Origin: a virus
Virus record (IMG/VR): IMGVR_UViG_3300030044_000055
Location: 1-34,821 of that record
Reading direction: 5' to 3' (one strand)
Length of the DNA: 34,821 nt
Each line of letters begins with the position of its first letter. Position 1 is the stretch's first letter. The position numbers and the translations under genes were made by a program. The notes under the pieces are model-generated. The model was not told where the DNA came from, did no database searches, and saw only the letters and a list, made by a program, of their open reading frames with translations. Shown here piece after piece: positions 14,288 to 22,279 of the stretch.

Positions 14288-14971
14288 CTATTCCAACCCA
14301 GTCTTCATCCGATCGTCCAAATCCTTGTGTTTCCTGAAGTATTCTTGAAGAAACATCGCATTAGCAGCCACATGATCAATATGTGGGCAAAGCGACTCTG
14401 GGTCGATGTCCTCTCCAGCCATAAACTTGAATAAATGCCTCAAAAGGCTAGCCGTAACTTTACTCCAAGCCATCCCCTTCTTCCATTGACTTCCGGGATA
14501 CTTCTTGAGACCATGGGTCATGACCTGAGCTAGGCCAAACATAGCGATGGGCGACAAAAGGTCCATTTGGGGTTTGTTTTGGTCGTATCGAATAGCCTTA
14601 TCCTGTCCTACATGCGATGATTCCAGCTCTTTCTTAAGTTCTTTCCCTACATGGTCTTTCATGGTCTGAGTCCATTCCTCTACCGTCTGAAGTGGCTTGT
14701 CGATCCATGGAAATTCTACATCCTTGTGTTCTTTGAATGAATTAAGGACCTGTTCTGGACCGACATAGGACTTGGCTAGTTCCTTAAGTGCTACGACATA
14801 CTCCACTCTTTCCGTTTGTAGGGGTTCGGTGGTTCCCACGGTCTCAGTTGGCACAGTTTTCAAGGTATTTACACTCCTAATGAAATTAACGTCTTCTGGA
14901 GAAAGATGGCCAAATGTCGTCCTTGCTAGGCGATCCTGTACGGCCAAAATGTCTTTAACTATATCACTCAT
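14288..14971 (-). CDS. dATP/dGTP diphosphohydrolase-like (DUF5664-type) protein
   Basis: A 227-aa protein. The C-terminal 110 residues carry the pattern of the phage dATP/dGTP diphosphohydrolase N-terminal family (formerly DUF5664): RYDQNKPQMDLLSPIAM, then GLKKYPGSQWKKGM, SLLRHLFKFMAGEDIDPES, and HIDHVAANAMFLQEYF; E and D residues in these helices would bind metal. The N-terminal half is helical and unrecognised. Family members cleave purine dNTPs to shape the nucleotide pool. The ATG at 14971 has only a weak site; an in-frame GTG two codons upstream is an alternative, and the AAGGAGG further upstream is 20 nt away. It lies alone on the minus strand, convergent with the HNH gene. Confidence 0.72.
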   Translation of the reverse strand: MSDIVKDILAVQDRLARTTFGHLSPEDVNFIRSVNTLKTVPTETVGTTEPLQTERVEYVVALKELAKSYVGPEQVLNSFKEHKDVEFPWIDKPLQTVEEWTQTMKDHVGKELKKELESSHVGQDKAIRYDQNKPQMDLLSPIAMFGLAQVMTHGLKKYPGSQWKKGMAWSKVTASLLRHLFKFMAGEDIDPESLCPHIDHVAANAMFLQEYFRKHKDLDDRMKTGLE

Positions 14972-15023
14972 ACCCACGATCCTACCCTCAAATACCTCCT
15001 TTTGCAACCAAAATCCTCAATTG

Positions 15024-15032
15024 CCAATCTTA
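15024..15032 (+). promoter_or_regulatory. CCAATCTTA element upstream of 15063 gene
   Basis: CCAATCTTA followed by ACTCTATAGAATTC, 30 nt before the ATG, with AGGGG between as a ribosome-binding site. It marks the start of the next plus-strand structural operon after the minus-strand gene. Confidence 0.6.
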
Positions 15033-15062
15033 ACTCTATAGAATTCTCTTTAGGGGTATAAA

Positions 15063-15539
15063 ATGCGTCTAACCTCAGTACCAATCATCAATTTCGCCGA
15101 TATTAACGATTTCCAGACATCAAGTCAATGGACAATCAGGGCTACAGACCCAAATATCTTGTATTTTCAACTATTTGACTTAGACAATCAAAATACGGCG
15201 TCTCCAGCATCATTTTTCCCTCTTAATGGGGGCTTCTTCAATGCTGCCATACAAACTGCACCACAAAGATTCATTGCTGGTGTTGGCTCTAGTAATCAGC
15301 CCGTAGTTATGACCGTAACCTTTCCTAGCCTTGATCCTAGCCTCACCTTCACCTATACGGCCACCCAGGATCCAAACGATGGCTCCGTGTTCTCTATCAC
15401 CTTGCCCGGCTATAATTCAGCTGGTAGGGCTCCTGCCAGTGGGAATGTGATGTTTAGCTTGACTATGGGCATCTTGACTTGGAATTGGACTGTTCAAAAT
15501 ATGATCGCAGTCGAATCCTTCAACAGTGGGTGCTGCTAA
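15063..15539 (+). CDS. Putative virion protein (158 aa)
   Basis: Unrecognised. Composition is rich in S, T, N, F and P with alternating hydrophobic strands (VVMTVTFPSLDPSLTFTYTA, NVMFSLTMGILTWNWTV), consistent with a beta-sandwich virion protein. The last two residues are cysteines. The stop overlaps the start of the next gene (TAATG), indicating coupled translation. It is first in the operon behind the CCAATCTTA element. A head or neck accessory role is inferred only from location. Confidence 0.65.
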   Translation: MRLTSVPIINFADINDFQTSSQWTIRATDPNILYFQLFDLDNQNTASPASFFPLNGGFFNAAIQTAPQRFIAGVGSSNQPVVMTVTFPSLDPSLTFTYTATQDPNDGSVFSITLPGYNSAGRAPASGNVMFSLTMGILTWNWTVQNMIAVESFNSGCC

Positions 15540-16474
15540 TGGCTAATCCTCCAATTCCACCAGTAGGTCCTCCTTTTGACCAACCACAGGCCCCATATGA
15601 GCCCTTTCCTCCAGTTTTGGATGCTTTGAGTGGTACTCCAGTAGCACCTGATTTTGCTACTAATAAGCAATTTTACGCAGCAGGATACCCAGTCCATTGT
15701 ACTCGTACCTCTGGATTGATGAGTAGGTCGGAACCCGTTCTTACTCCACAACTTTTGGTTTCTAGGTATTTGAAGGGTATCCCACTGGCATTCCCTAATG
15801 GAGATTCCTATAGTGCTGAGGACATCAAGGATCAAATCCGTTTAGCGATGAACGAGGTTGAACTGCTTTGCAAGATCACCTTGACCAGAGAACAGTTTAC
15901 CGATAAGGTTCCATTCGATATCAACCTTTATAAATCGTTCATTTATCTTAAGACTGAGCAGGGCCCTGTACTGAGTGTGCAGGATGTTTCGATCGTAAGT
16001 TCGGATGGCTACAAGGTCTTTCAGATCCCCAGTTCTTGGCTTGAGAGTAGTAACTTCTCAAAGGGTATAGTGAATGTGGTACCAATTCTTGGAGCCTATT
16101 CGGTCGCGACTGGCGGTGGGGTGGGAGCTTATGGCGGTATACCATATATTAATGTTTTTTCACAATTAACATTTGTGCCCGGATTTTGGCAAATTGTTTA
16201 TACTTGTTCAGTTTCTAAGGTGGAGGGTCAGTTTCCTACTGTTGTCAATGATGCAATAGGTACGATTGCTGCCATCAATATGTTGGGCAATATTGCTACT
16301 ATGTTTATTAATACATCTCAATCCCTTTCCCGCGATGGAATTTCTCAGTCATCTTCAGGGCCTGGTCCAAGAATCTACCAGCTTCGAATTGAAGAGCTGG
16401 AATTGAAGAAAAAAGAACTACTTGGAAAGATCAAAGCCACTTTCTCGCAGAAGTTCTTGATTTCTAACATTTAA
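15539..16474 (+). CDS. Putative neck/connector-region structural protein (311 aa)
   Basis: No firm family match. The N-terminus is proline-rich (NPPIPPVGPPFDQPQAPYEP). Residues about 90-190 include a helix EDIKDQIRLAMNEVELLCKI followed by strands, an arrangement seen in gp6-like head-tail connector proteins, and the C-terminus has a helix-turn-coiled coil (RIYQLRIEELELKKKELLGK). The start at 15539 overlaps the preceding stop by one base. Location between capsid genes and tail genes agrees with a neck role, but this is inference. The -35 box of the next gene's promoter lies inside its 3' end. Confidence 0.6.
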   Translation: MANPPIPPVGPPFDQPQAPYEPFPPVLDALSGTPVAPDFATNKQFYAAGYPVHCTRTSGLMSRSEPVLTPQLLVSRYLKGIPLAFPNGDSYSAEDIKDQIRLAMNEVELLCKITLTREQFTDKVPFDINLYKSFIYLKTEQGPVLSVQDVSIVSSDGYKVFQIPSSWLESSNFSKGIVNVVPILGAYSVATGGGVGAYGGIPYINVFSQLTFVPGFWQIVYTCSVSKVEGQFPTVVNDAIGTIAAINMLGNIATMFINTSQSLSRDGISQSSSGPGPRIYQLRIEELELKKKELLGKIKATFSQKFLISNI

Positions 16475-16485
16475 AGTGATATAAT
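16457..16485 (+). promoter_or_regulatory. Sigma70 promoter giving a leaderless start at 16491
   Basis: TTGATT (16457-16462), exactly 17 bp, then TATAAT (16480-16485), a near-consensus host promoter. The -10 box is 5 nt from the ATG, so transcription would start at or within a base or two of the start codon; there is no Shine-Dalgarno sequence. Confidence 0.65.
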
Positions 16486-16490
16486 AAGAT

Positions 16491-18245
16491 ATGACTTGCT
16501 ATCTATCAAATCTATACAAGAACGAGGATTCCGAGGGTTATGCTTCTAGAGCTAATTCCGGTATGATGCTCGCATTCCCTGTAAAAATTGATGGGCAGTC
16601 TCATAATCCAGTAAATAATGTTGGCTATCATGCAACTATCAAAGTATTCAACAAGGAGAAGGACCATGGGCACGCTATCCACCAATTAGCCCAACATCTT
16701 CCCCTTAATCCTCCGGATGCTAAAAATACCCAGATTGAACCTGGAAAGTTCCAAGGTAAAAACGGCGACGATATTTATGTAATCAAGCTCCACGGGAATT
16801 CTGCTGAGAAAATGAAAGAGCTAAATGGAAAGTTCGCTGGTATGGGCGATCCAGTTCCTTATGCATTCCAGGCTCACATTACTGTCAGTAAAGACTTGCA
16901 TGACGAAATCAAGGCTTCTGGCGCAAAAACCGCATTTGAGGCCGGTATTGAATTTGGTAATGCTGAGCTTAAGCGTGGGCCGCAAACTATCAAGACTTAC
17001 CATCACGAGCCAGATTCCGCTGAACCTAGGGTTCCTGATGAAGGAGACCTTACAGCAAAACTTAATTACGAACCTCAAATGGGTAAGCTTGCCGCATCTG
17101 AAAAAGATAGTCTTTGCCCAATGCACAAAGCTGAGAAGCTTAACCCTCTCATGAAACCATTCGTATCGGACGCCCAGAGACGTTGGGGCCACACGGCAGA
17201 GGGCGAAAAAGCTCTTGGCGGTAAAGCTGGTGTTCATGAATGGGATGAAGCGACTAAGGGGAAGAAGCTGCCTGAAAAAGTCAGCAAAAAAGAAGTACCT
17301 CTTGAGAAGGGTGCTTTAAGGACGGCCGCTATTGGTGCGGCGGCGCTATTAAGCTCTCATGCCAATGCTGCGTCTGGTCATCTTCACCAATTTATTTCCG
17401 GTCTAAATGGAATGCATGGCATTAAGTCTCAGTCTTCGTTTAATCCAGCCGGTAAAAATCCTAAAAATATGCACGGTGAAGGCCGATATAAGATCAATGT
17501 TGGTAACTATACTATCCATGGCACCCACAATTCTAATGGTGCCGGATACAACCATAAGATAGGGATGGATGGCCCTAAAAAACCAACCTCGCAAGACTTG
17601 CAAGATGAAAAGAAAGCGCTATTTTTAAGAGATAAGCTCAATACTACAGGAAATGAACTTTTAGAGAAAGGCGAATCTATCCTTATTTCTTTGGAAAAAG
17701 GCGCTCTCAAAAACGCAGGTATTGCTCTTGGTATGGCCGGTGCATTAGCTGGCGGAACTAATACTTCAGATGCGGGAAATAGGGCTCCAGCTAGTATTCA
17801 GCAACCAAAGCCGCAAGCCCAAGCTTATGACCATGGAAGAATGCTGCGAGCAATGGCTCAAGTTGAGAGTAGAAATGGTGCAGATACAAACCATAAGCCT
17901 GCTGCTAATGGCGAGGTAGCGTATGGAAAATATGCCTTAATGCCTAATACTATCCACGATACTATCAAGGGACACAAAGACCTCAAGACCAAACATGGCA
18001 AAGCTTTAGCTCTCACTGGTCAAAATCTTAGCAACTATATGAGAGACAATAAGGGACTTGAAGATACTATCGCCGATAGGCATCTTACCCATATTGAACA
18101 TCGCCTAGGCAACGATCCAGAACAGGCTGGATATGCTTGGTTTAATGGAATTTCTGGCGCTTTAAAAGCTAAAAAGAATAAGCAAGATATTAAAAATCAC
18201 TTCCATGTGAAAAAGATTCGCGAAGCCTACGATAAGGAAAAATAA
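16491..18245 (+). CDS. 2H phosphoesterase / lytic transglycosylase fusion protein
   Basis: A 584-aa multidomain protein. Residues 1-170 carry the two motifs of 2H phosphoesterases: YHATIKV (H47, T49) and FQAHITVS (H129, T131). A short module follows (SDAQRRWGHTAEGEKALGG, VHEWDEATKGKKLPEK, about 224-265) of a kind seen in phage structural polyproteins. Two parallel segments starting LEKGALRTAAIGAAALL and LEKGALKNAGIALGMAGAL precede, respectively, an unknown H/N/G-rich domain and a C-terminal transglycosylase-like domain with AQVESRNG (candidate E459) and YGKYALMPNTI. 2H enzymes open cyclic phosphodiesters such as ADP-ribose 1'',2''-cyclic phosphate or, in phage Acb1, CBASS signals. The C-terminal part suggests a virion-associated cell-wall enzyme. 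Confidence 0.75.
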   Translation: MTCYLSNLYKNEDSEGYASRANSGMMLAFPVKIDGQSHNPVNNVGYHATIKVFNKEKDHGHAIHQLAQHLPLNPPDAKNTQIEPGKFQGKNGDDIYVIKLHGNSAEKMKELNGKFAGMGDPVPYAFQAHITVSKDLHDEIKASGAKTAFEAGIEFGNAELKRGPQTIKTYHHEPDSAEPRVPDEGDLTAKLNYEPQMGKLAASEKDSLCPMHKAEKLNPLMKPFVSDAQRRWGHTAEGEKALGGKAGVHEWDEATKGKKLPEKVSKKEVPLEKGALRTAAIGAAALLSSHANAASGHLHQFISGLNGMHGIKSQSSFNPAGKNPKNMHGEGRYKINVGNYTIHGTHNSNGAGYNHKIGMDGPKKPTSQDLQDEKKALFLRDKLNTTGNELLEKGESILISLEKGALKNAGIALGMAGALAGGTNTSDAGNRAPASIQQPKPQAQAYDHGRMLRAMAQVESRNGADTNHKPAANGEVAYGKYALMPNTIHDTIKGHKDLKTKHGKALALTGQNLSNYMRDNKGLEDTIADRHLTHIEHRLGNDPEQAGYAWFNGISGALKAKKNKQDIKNHFHVKKIREAYDKEK

Positions 18246-18247
18246 AT

Positions 18248-18742
18248 ATGAAAATCTCAGAAAATGAAGTAGCATCGGTTGAACCTTTCGGAATGCTTAA
18301 TGGTAAGCAAGTAAATCTAGTGAAACTTCGTGGTGGACTAAATCTTGCAACTACCGTTGGTAAAAATGGCGGAGAAGATGTTTTAGGTGCTGCTAGTCAT
18401 CAGGCTATCCTTTGTTACACTATCGAACAGCGCCATCCTGAATTTCAGCCAATGCTGATGAAATCGGAGCATGAAAGCGTGCATGCTGAAAGCCATTCCC
18501 ATTTCCTTACAGACGATCTTCGTAAATCCGGTCATGACATTTATTCTGTACAAAATGGTGCCTCTGTGGACTTCTTTGTGACCAAACAGAACATCAAGGT
18601 CGGTCTTGTGAAGGCTACTTTTGAGAATAGCGCCCTTTTGATTAAATCCATGGACGCCTCTAAAGAGTTCGTAGCTTGTTTATCTGGCGCTGTTTCAGAA
18701 AAAGCTTTGTCCTCTGGTATGAAAATCGTGAGGATGAAATAA
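18248..18742 (+). CDS. Hypothetical protein, virion region (164 aa)
   Basis: Not recognised. The N-terminal part is strand-rich (MLNGKQVNLVKLRGGLNLATTV), and the middle contains the recurrent LMKSEHES peptide and a histidine-rich stretch (HESVHAESHSHF). It contains two serine-rich strands near the C-terminus. An AAGGA site precedes the ATG, three bases after the preceding stop, so it belongs to the same operon as the fusion protein. Confidence 0.6.
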   Translation: MKISENEVASVEPFGMLNGKQVNLVKLRGGLNLATTVGKNGGEDVLGAASHQAILCYTIEQRHPEFQPMLMKSEHESVHAESHSHFLTDDLRKSGHDIYSVQNGASVDFFVTKQNIKVGLVKATFENSALLIKSMDASKEFVACLSGAVSEKALSSGMKIVRMK

Positions 18743-18743
18743 T

Positions 18744-19100
18744 ATGTGTATCAAGATCGTAACTAGCCACGACCAGTTTGAATTCGATCCATCGGAACCT
18801 CTGGAGTACCAAGTTAAGGGTGCCAGGGAAGTAGTCATCGACTATAGCCCTGATGATTCCAGAATCCAATCCTTCATCGATCAAATGGACAGGATCGTAA
18901 AAAATGGCGTTGGATGTCAAATGAACATTAAGGTTAACTCCAACAATTCTCTAAAGAGTTACCAGTTCGAAAGACAAGTTGCGGAAGCCTCCAGAAACCT
19001 TGAAGTGAATGAAGCGATCTCTATGTTGGTTCGAAACCATAAAGATGTTGACAAACGCCTTGAAAACATGACACAATTATGTTTGAAGAGTATTGAATGA
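18744..19100 (+). CDS. Hypothetical protein (118 aa)
   Basis: Not recognised. The first 80 residues alternate strands and short helices (YQVKGAREVVIDYSPDDS), and the last 40 are helical and charged. An AGGATG-type site lies before the ATG, one base after the previous stop. Its last four bases overlap the start of the endonuclease gene (ATGA), which may have truncated or altered the original C-terminus when that gene inserted. Confidence 0.6.
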   Translation: MCIKIVTSHDQFEFDPSEPLEYQVKGAREVVIDYSPDDSRIQSFIDQMDRIVKNGVGCQMNIKVNSNNSLKSYQFERQVAEASRNLEVNEAISMLVRNHKDVDKRLENMTQLCLKSIE

Positions 19101-19933
19101 AAAATGTGTGGACTGATACGGAACTTGCTCTAGAAGCTCTTAAATATAAGAGTAGGCGAGATTTTGCCAAAAACAGTAAGTCCGCCTATAAGGTTGCCAG
19201 CAAAAGAGGTCTTTTAGATAAAATTTGCTCTCACATGGACTGTGTTTATGTATGGTGGACCGACGATATGCTCCGTGTAGAGGCGTTGAAGTATAAAACA
19301 CGAGCGGAATTTAGAGAAGGAAACCATCCTGCATACAGGACGGCCATTAGAAGGAGTGTCTTAGAGCAAATTTGTGCTCATATGGAAGATGCGTATACTT
19401 ATTGGACAGACGATATGATTTTTAAAGAGGCTCTCAAGTATAAAACACGAGCGGAATTCAAGTACGGCAGTAACTCAGCATATATCTTAGCTAGAAGGAG
19501 AAAGATCTTAGATAGAGTATGCTCGCATATGGTTATATTGGGTACAGTATCGGTGGCAGAATTGGGGTTGATGTGCGAGATCTCTAAGAGATACCCTACC
19601 GCTAAGAAAATTAGGGGTTCTAAGGTTACTATTCCCGATAAGGATTATATAAAAAGGTTCGATCTGGACATTTATGTCCCAGAACTTAATCGAGGAATTG
19701 AATTTGATGGGACCTACTATCACTCTTTTGAATACATGAGAAGAAATAAAAATAAGGGATTGTGGACCGACGACGATGTCCGTCGGTACCATGAGATCAA
19801 AGACACTCATTTTTTATCTATAGGTATTAATATTATTCACATTACGGAAGAGGAGTGGAATGCAGACAAAGAAGGCTGCATTAAACGCTGTCTAGATTTT
19901 TTAGGGGGTTCCAGTGAGTATAAGGCCGCCTAA
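19097..19933 (+). CDS. Vsr/EDxHD-like homing endonuclease with three DNA-binding repeats
   Basis: A 278-aa endonuclease. Three 49-residue tandem repeats (starting about residues 5, 54 and 103) each read WTD..(L/M)..EALKYK(S/T)R.(D/E)F, then AY..A.(K/R)R, then (D/E)(K/Q/R)(I/V)C(S/A)HM, probably DNA-recognition helices. The catalytic part (about 150-270) has FDLDIYVPELNRGIEFDG (188-205), then YYHS and a C-terminal HITEEEW, resembling Vsr-like PD-(D/E)xK enzymes of the I-Bth0305I (EDxHD) group. Repeats two and three share a 23-bp exact DNA identity. It is translationally coupled (ATGA) to the gene upstream and overlaps the next gene by 20 bp. Confidence 0.85.
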   Translation: MKNVWTDTELALEALKYKSRRDFAKNSKSAYKVASKRGLLDKICSHMDCVYVWWTDDMLRVEALKYKTRAEFREGNHPAYRTAIRRSVLEQICAHMEDAYTYWTDDMIFKEALKYKTRAEFKYGSNSAYILARRRKILDRVCSHMVILGTVSVAELGLMCEISKRYPTAKKIRGSKVTIPDKDYIKRFDLDIYVPELNRGIEFDGTYYHSFEYMRRNKNKGLWTDDDVRRYHEIKDTHFLSIGINIIHITEEEWNADKEGCIKRCLDFLGGSSEYKAA

Positions 19934-20870
19934 AGGAGAACAGTTGCAGTCCATCAACGGATATTGCCCCATTGTGCAGACCTCTTTTAATTTAAATCAA
20001 GACGATAGTTTCGTTCTGAGCCAGGGAATTTCGTATGCTCACTATGCCTGCATGCCTTCTCCTATTGGATTGAACGATAGGGGTGATTACCGCAGAGAAG
20101 GAGGAGTTGACACTATAACTTCAAACGGTTCCATATACATCTTTAAGGGGCATTTCACTGCCGCAGAAGTTTCCAATACTAGAGATAAACGCAGGACCGA
20201 TGGCGGTACGGACGATCCTAGCGTATCAAATCTAATTCTTCCCAGGTTCTACGATATGGGTAGGGACACTCCTGGCCAAATTAACACTAACCCTCAGGAC
20301 AACCAATGCAGAATCCTTCTTGCGCCGGGAGATAGAGTTTATGTTTCTGACCCCAATTGTGATGTTAGGGTGATCAATTATCAGAAGATGGTCTACGAAT
20401 CTGGAATTAATACTCCGATGTTCCCAATAATTTGCATGGACCTTCCTATCTATGACTCTAACAATGTCCAGTATGTTGAGGGCCTAGACTACGTGATCAC
20501 CCCTCAAGGGAATATTTCTTGGCTCGCTACAGGTAAAAATCCGGGCCATAACCCTTCTACGGGATTAGGTCGCGTATACAGCATTAGATATACCTACAAG
20601 GCTTTCTTCTATGTTGTGGCCCTTCCTAAGGAAGTTCGTATGGCTGTAGTTACCGAAGGTGGAGTACGTCAGGCTGAACGTATGGCATATAATGCTACCA
20701 TACAAAGAGAGTACCTATACCATAACCAGAACAAGGGCGATCCTAAGAACACCACTCTATCCAAAACCCCAGATCGGGCGGTCCAGGAGCCTTTGGGGAC
20801 TGTCACTCCTAATCCCAGTTCAATTATAGTAGATATGACGCTTTTTAAAGAAGATGGGTCGGAGAGCTAA
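19914..20870 (+). CDS. Putative virion structural protein (318 aa)
   Basis: No family recognised. Rich in strands, with little low complexity: FILP-type regions such as ICMDLPIYDSNNVQYVEGLD and TYKAFFYVVALPKEVRMAVV, and an N-terminal segment with conserved-looking aromatic residues (SYAHYACMPSPIGL). It starts with GTG, and GGGGG lies 6 nt upstream. Its start overlaps the end of the endonuclease gene by 20 bp. A neck, baseplate or head-completion role would fit, but there is no motif to choose between them. Confidence 0.65.
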   Translation: MSIRPPKGEQLQSINGYCPIVQTSFNLNQDDSFVLSQGISYAHYACMPSPIGLNDRGDYRREGGVDTITSNGSIYIFKGHFTAAEVSNTRDKRRTDGGTDDPSVSNLILPRFYDMGRDTPGQINTNPQDNQCRILLAPGDRVYVSDPNCDVRVINYQKMVYESGINTPMFPIICMDLPIYDSNNVQYVEGLDYVITPQGNISWLATGKNPGHNPSTGLGRVYSIRYTYKAFFYVVALPKEVRMAVVTEGGVRQAERMAYNATIQREYLYHNQNKGDPKNTTLSKTPDRAVQEPLGTVTPNPSSIIVDMTLFKEDGSES

Positions 20871-20875
20871 CCTCT

Positions 20876-20884
20876 CCAATCTTA
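20876..20884 (+). promoter_or_regulatory. CCAATCTTA element upstream of 20916 gene
   Basis: CCAATCTTA followed by ACTGATATAGTC, 31 nt before the ATG, with AAGGAG as ribosome-binding site in between. Arrangement is the same as at 15024. Confidence 0.6.
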
Positions 20885-20915
20885 ACTGATATAGTCTCTA
20901 AGGAGAATTAATTTT

Positions 20916-21353
20916 ATGGGTATTAAATACAGGCGCGTTACGAGTATTGCTGGGGATGGTTCTCCATATGATGCTGATGTTATTGAGAATAACTACCATT
21001 CTGGGGCCAAAAAGACCCTTAACGTCGGTCCACACCTGATCCCAATTCCTACGAGTACTAGCTGGACCACTCAAGCAACGGCTGCAACTGGCCTTCCTAA
21101 GGCTGGCATGAATGTTGCAATTTATAACAATGCCGGAGCTGTTGGGACTGTCACTATTGGTAACACCCCATCTGTTACTTCTCAGGCACTCGGCGCTGTG
21201 GACGCTAACGGTAACGCTGGCGTTCCTTGCCCTCCTAATTCTTGGACCTATCTCTCCATGGGTAACAATACTTGGATTATCACTTCGGCAGCCACTATGT
21301 TTGTTTACCTTGTCGAAGATTCTACCTGGATTGCTGCTCAAAGCTCTTCATAA
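20916..21353 (+). CDS. Small virion protein, possible decoration protein (145 aa)
   Basis: Not recognised by family. Rich in A, T, N and G with short alternating strands (MNVAIYNNAGAVGTVTIGN, SWTYLSMGNNTWIITSAATMF), typical of head-decoration or fibre-like proteins. Strong expression signals: late element plus AAGGAG. The stop codon runs into an A8 tract at 21352-21359 that also contains the A of the next ATG. Confidence 0.65.
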   Translation: MGIKYRRVTSIAGDGSPYDADVIENNYHSGAKKTLNVGPHLIPIPTSTSWTTQATAATGLPKAGMNVAIYNNAGAVGTVTIGNTPSVTSQALGAVDANGNAGVPCPPNSWTYLSMGNNTWIITSAATMFVYLVEDSTWIAAQSSS

Positions 21354-21358
21354 AAAAA

Positions 21359-22279
21359 ATGGCTAAGAATGACGACCTCCTTAATCGGATCCTAGACAAA
21401 GAGTTTTTGGGAACTCTAGCTAAGAGTACAGGCGTGACTTCCGATAGGGTCATGGCTGATTTGAAGGTCGTTCCTAGGGCTGTTATGTCCCTATTGATTA
21501 GCGAACTTCAACCTATGGCTAAGGGTGAAACTAAGCAGATAGACTTACCCTTTGGAGAAAAAGAATTTTTAGGTATTAAGAAAACTGGCGACGATCAATT
21601 TTCTTTCAGCCTTTCTAGGGGTAACGGTAGAGACTTCTTCCACGGTAGGTCTATTCCTAGTATCGGTGCTGCCCTTTTATCTAAATTTGAGCTGTTCGAT
21701 CTCGACAGTCTTAGCAAGAACGAATCGGGTCTTTCTGAAGATACGAAGCGTGAAGTCCAAAAACTGATCGATGACCGAATGGAACTTCATTGTTTGGTGT
21801 CTAGGGTTGTAGAGAATAAGATGGCCGAACGTGAAGCCATCCACAAGCTTATGATGGGCAAATTGGCCGAAGCTATAGTTCATCCCGACACTAATCACGA
21901 CAAAATGTCGCGACCTCTTCCGGTACCGCATATTTCGGCTCCAGTAGGACCTATTAATCTTGAGGCTAAAGACGTAATGAAAAAAGAAGCCCCTGCAAAG
22001 AAGGGCTCGCCTCTCAAAGAATTTTTAGATCGTAAGAAGAAGCCTAAGACGCAAGAATACCATGTTGAGATTGCGAAAAGCGAGACCAGAGATTGCTTGG
22101 ATTGTGGGCAGGAAATTTTTGGCAACCTAACCTATGCAGGCTGCATTTGTATGGGTCAGGATCAAAACCGTAAAATTTGGATTAAAAAATCTGAAGACGG
22201 TATCCAAATTAAGTTTTCCAGAGGCTGGGATCCAGAAAACGCAGAAATGTTGCTTGAGACCCTGAGGGCCAAAAAATGA
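21359..22279 (+). CDS. Hypothetical virion-region protein with C-terminal zinc ribbon (306 aa)
   Basis: Not recognised. Residues 1-60 are helical (LLNRILDKEFLGTLAKSTGV), followed by a strand-rich domain, a helical hinge and a basic linker (AKKGSPLKEFLDRKKKPK). The C-terminal part has CLDCGQEIFGNLTYAGCIC, a four-cysteine zinc ribbon. Lysine/acidic peptides of the MAKGE and IAKSE type recur here. The ATG at 21359 has no Shine-Dalgarno sequence, only an A-tract, so reinitiation after the previous stop is likely; a start at 21272 would lie within the preceding gene. The stop overlaps the next ATG. Confidence 0.6.
   Translation: MAKNDDLLNRILDKEFLGTLAKSTGVTSDRVMADLKVVPRAVMSLLISELQPMAKGETKQIDLPFGEKEFLGIKKTGDDQFSFSLSRGNGRDFFHGRSIPSIGAALLSKFELFDLDSLSKNESGLSEDTKREVQKLIDDRMELHCLVSRVVENKMAEREAIHKLMMGKLAEAIVHPDTNHDKMSRPLPVPHISAPVGPINLEAKDVMKKEAPAKKGSPLKEFLDRKKKPKTQEYHVEIAKSETRDCLDCGQEIFGNLTYAGCICMGQDQNRKIWIKKSEDGIQIKFSRGWDPENAEMLLETLRAKK

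Noticed and set aside
14288-14971. Evidence that the phage has Z (diaminopurine) DNA
   Set aside because: Only a diphosphohydrolase-like gene is present. PurZ and DpoZ are not in the window, and the family also occurs in phages with normal DNA.
21352-21359. A8 tract as a programmed frameshift site linking the genes at 20916 and 21359
   Set aside because: The tract starts inside the stop codon of the first gene and the second gene has its own ATG. Fusion by slippage would have to occur after termination.
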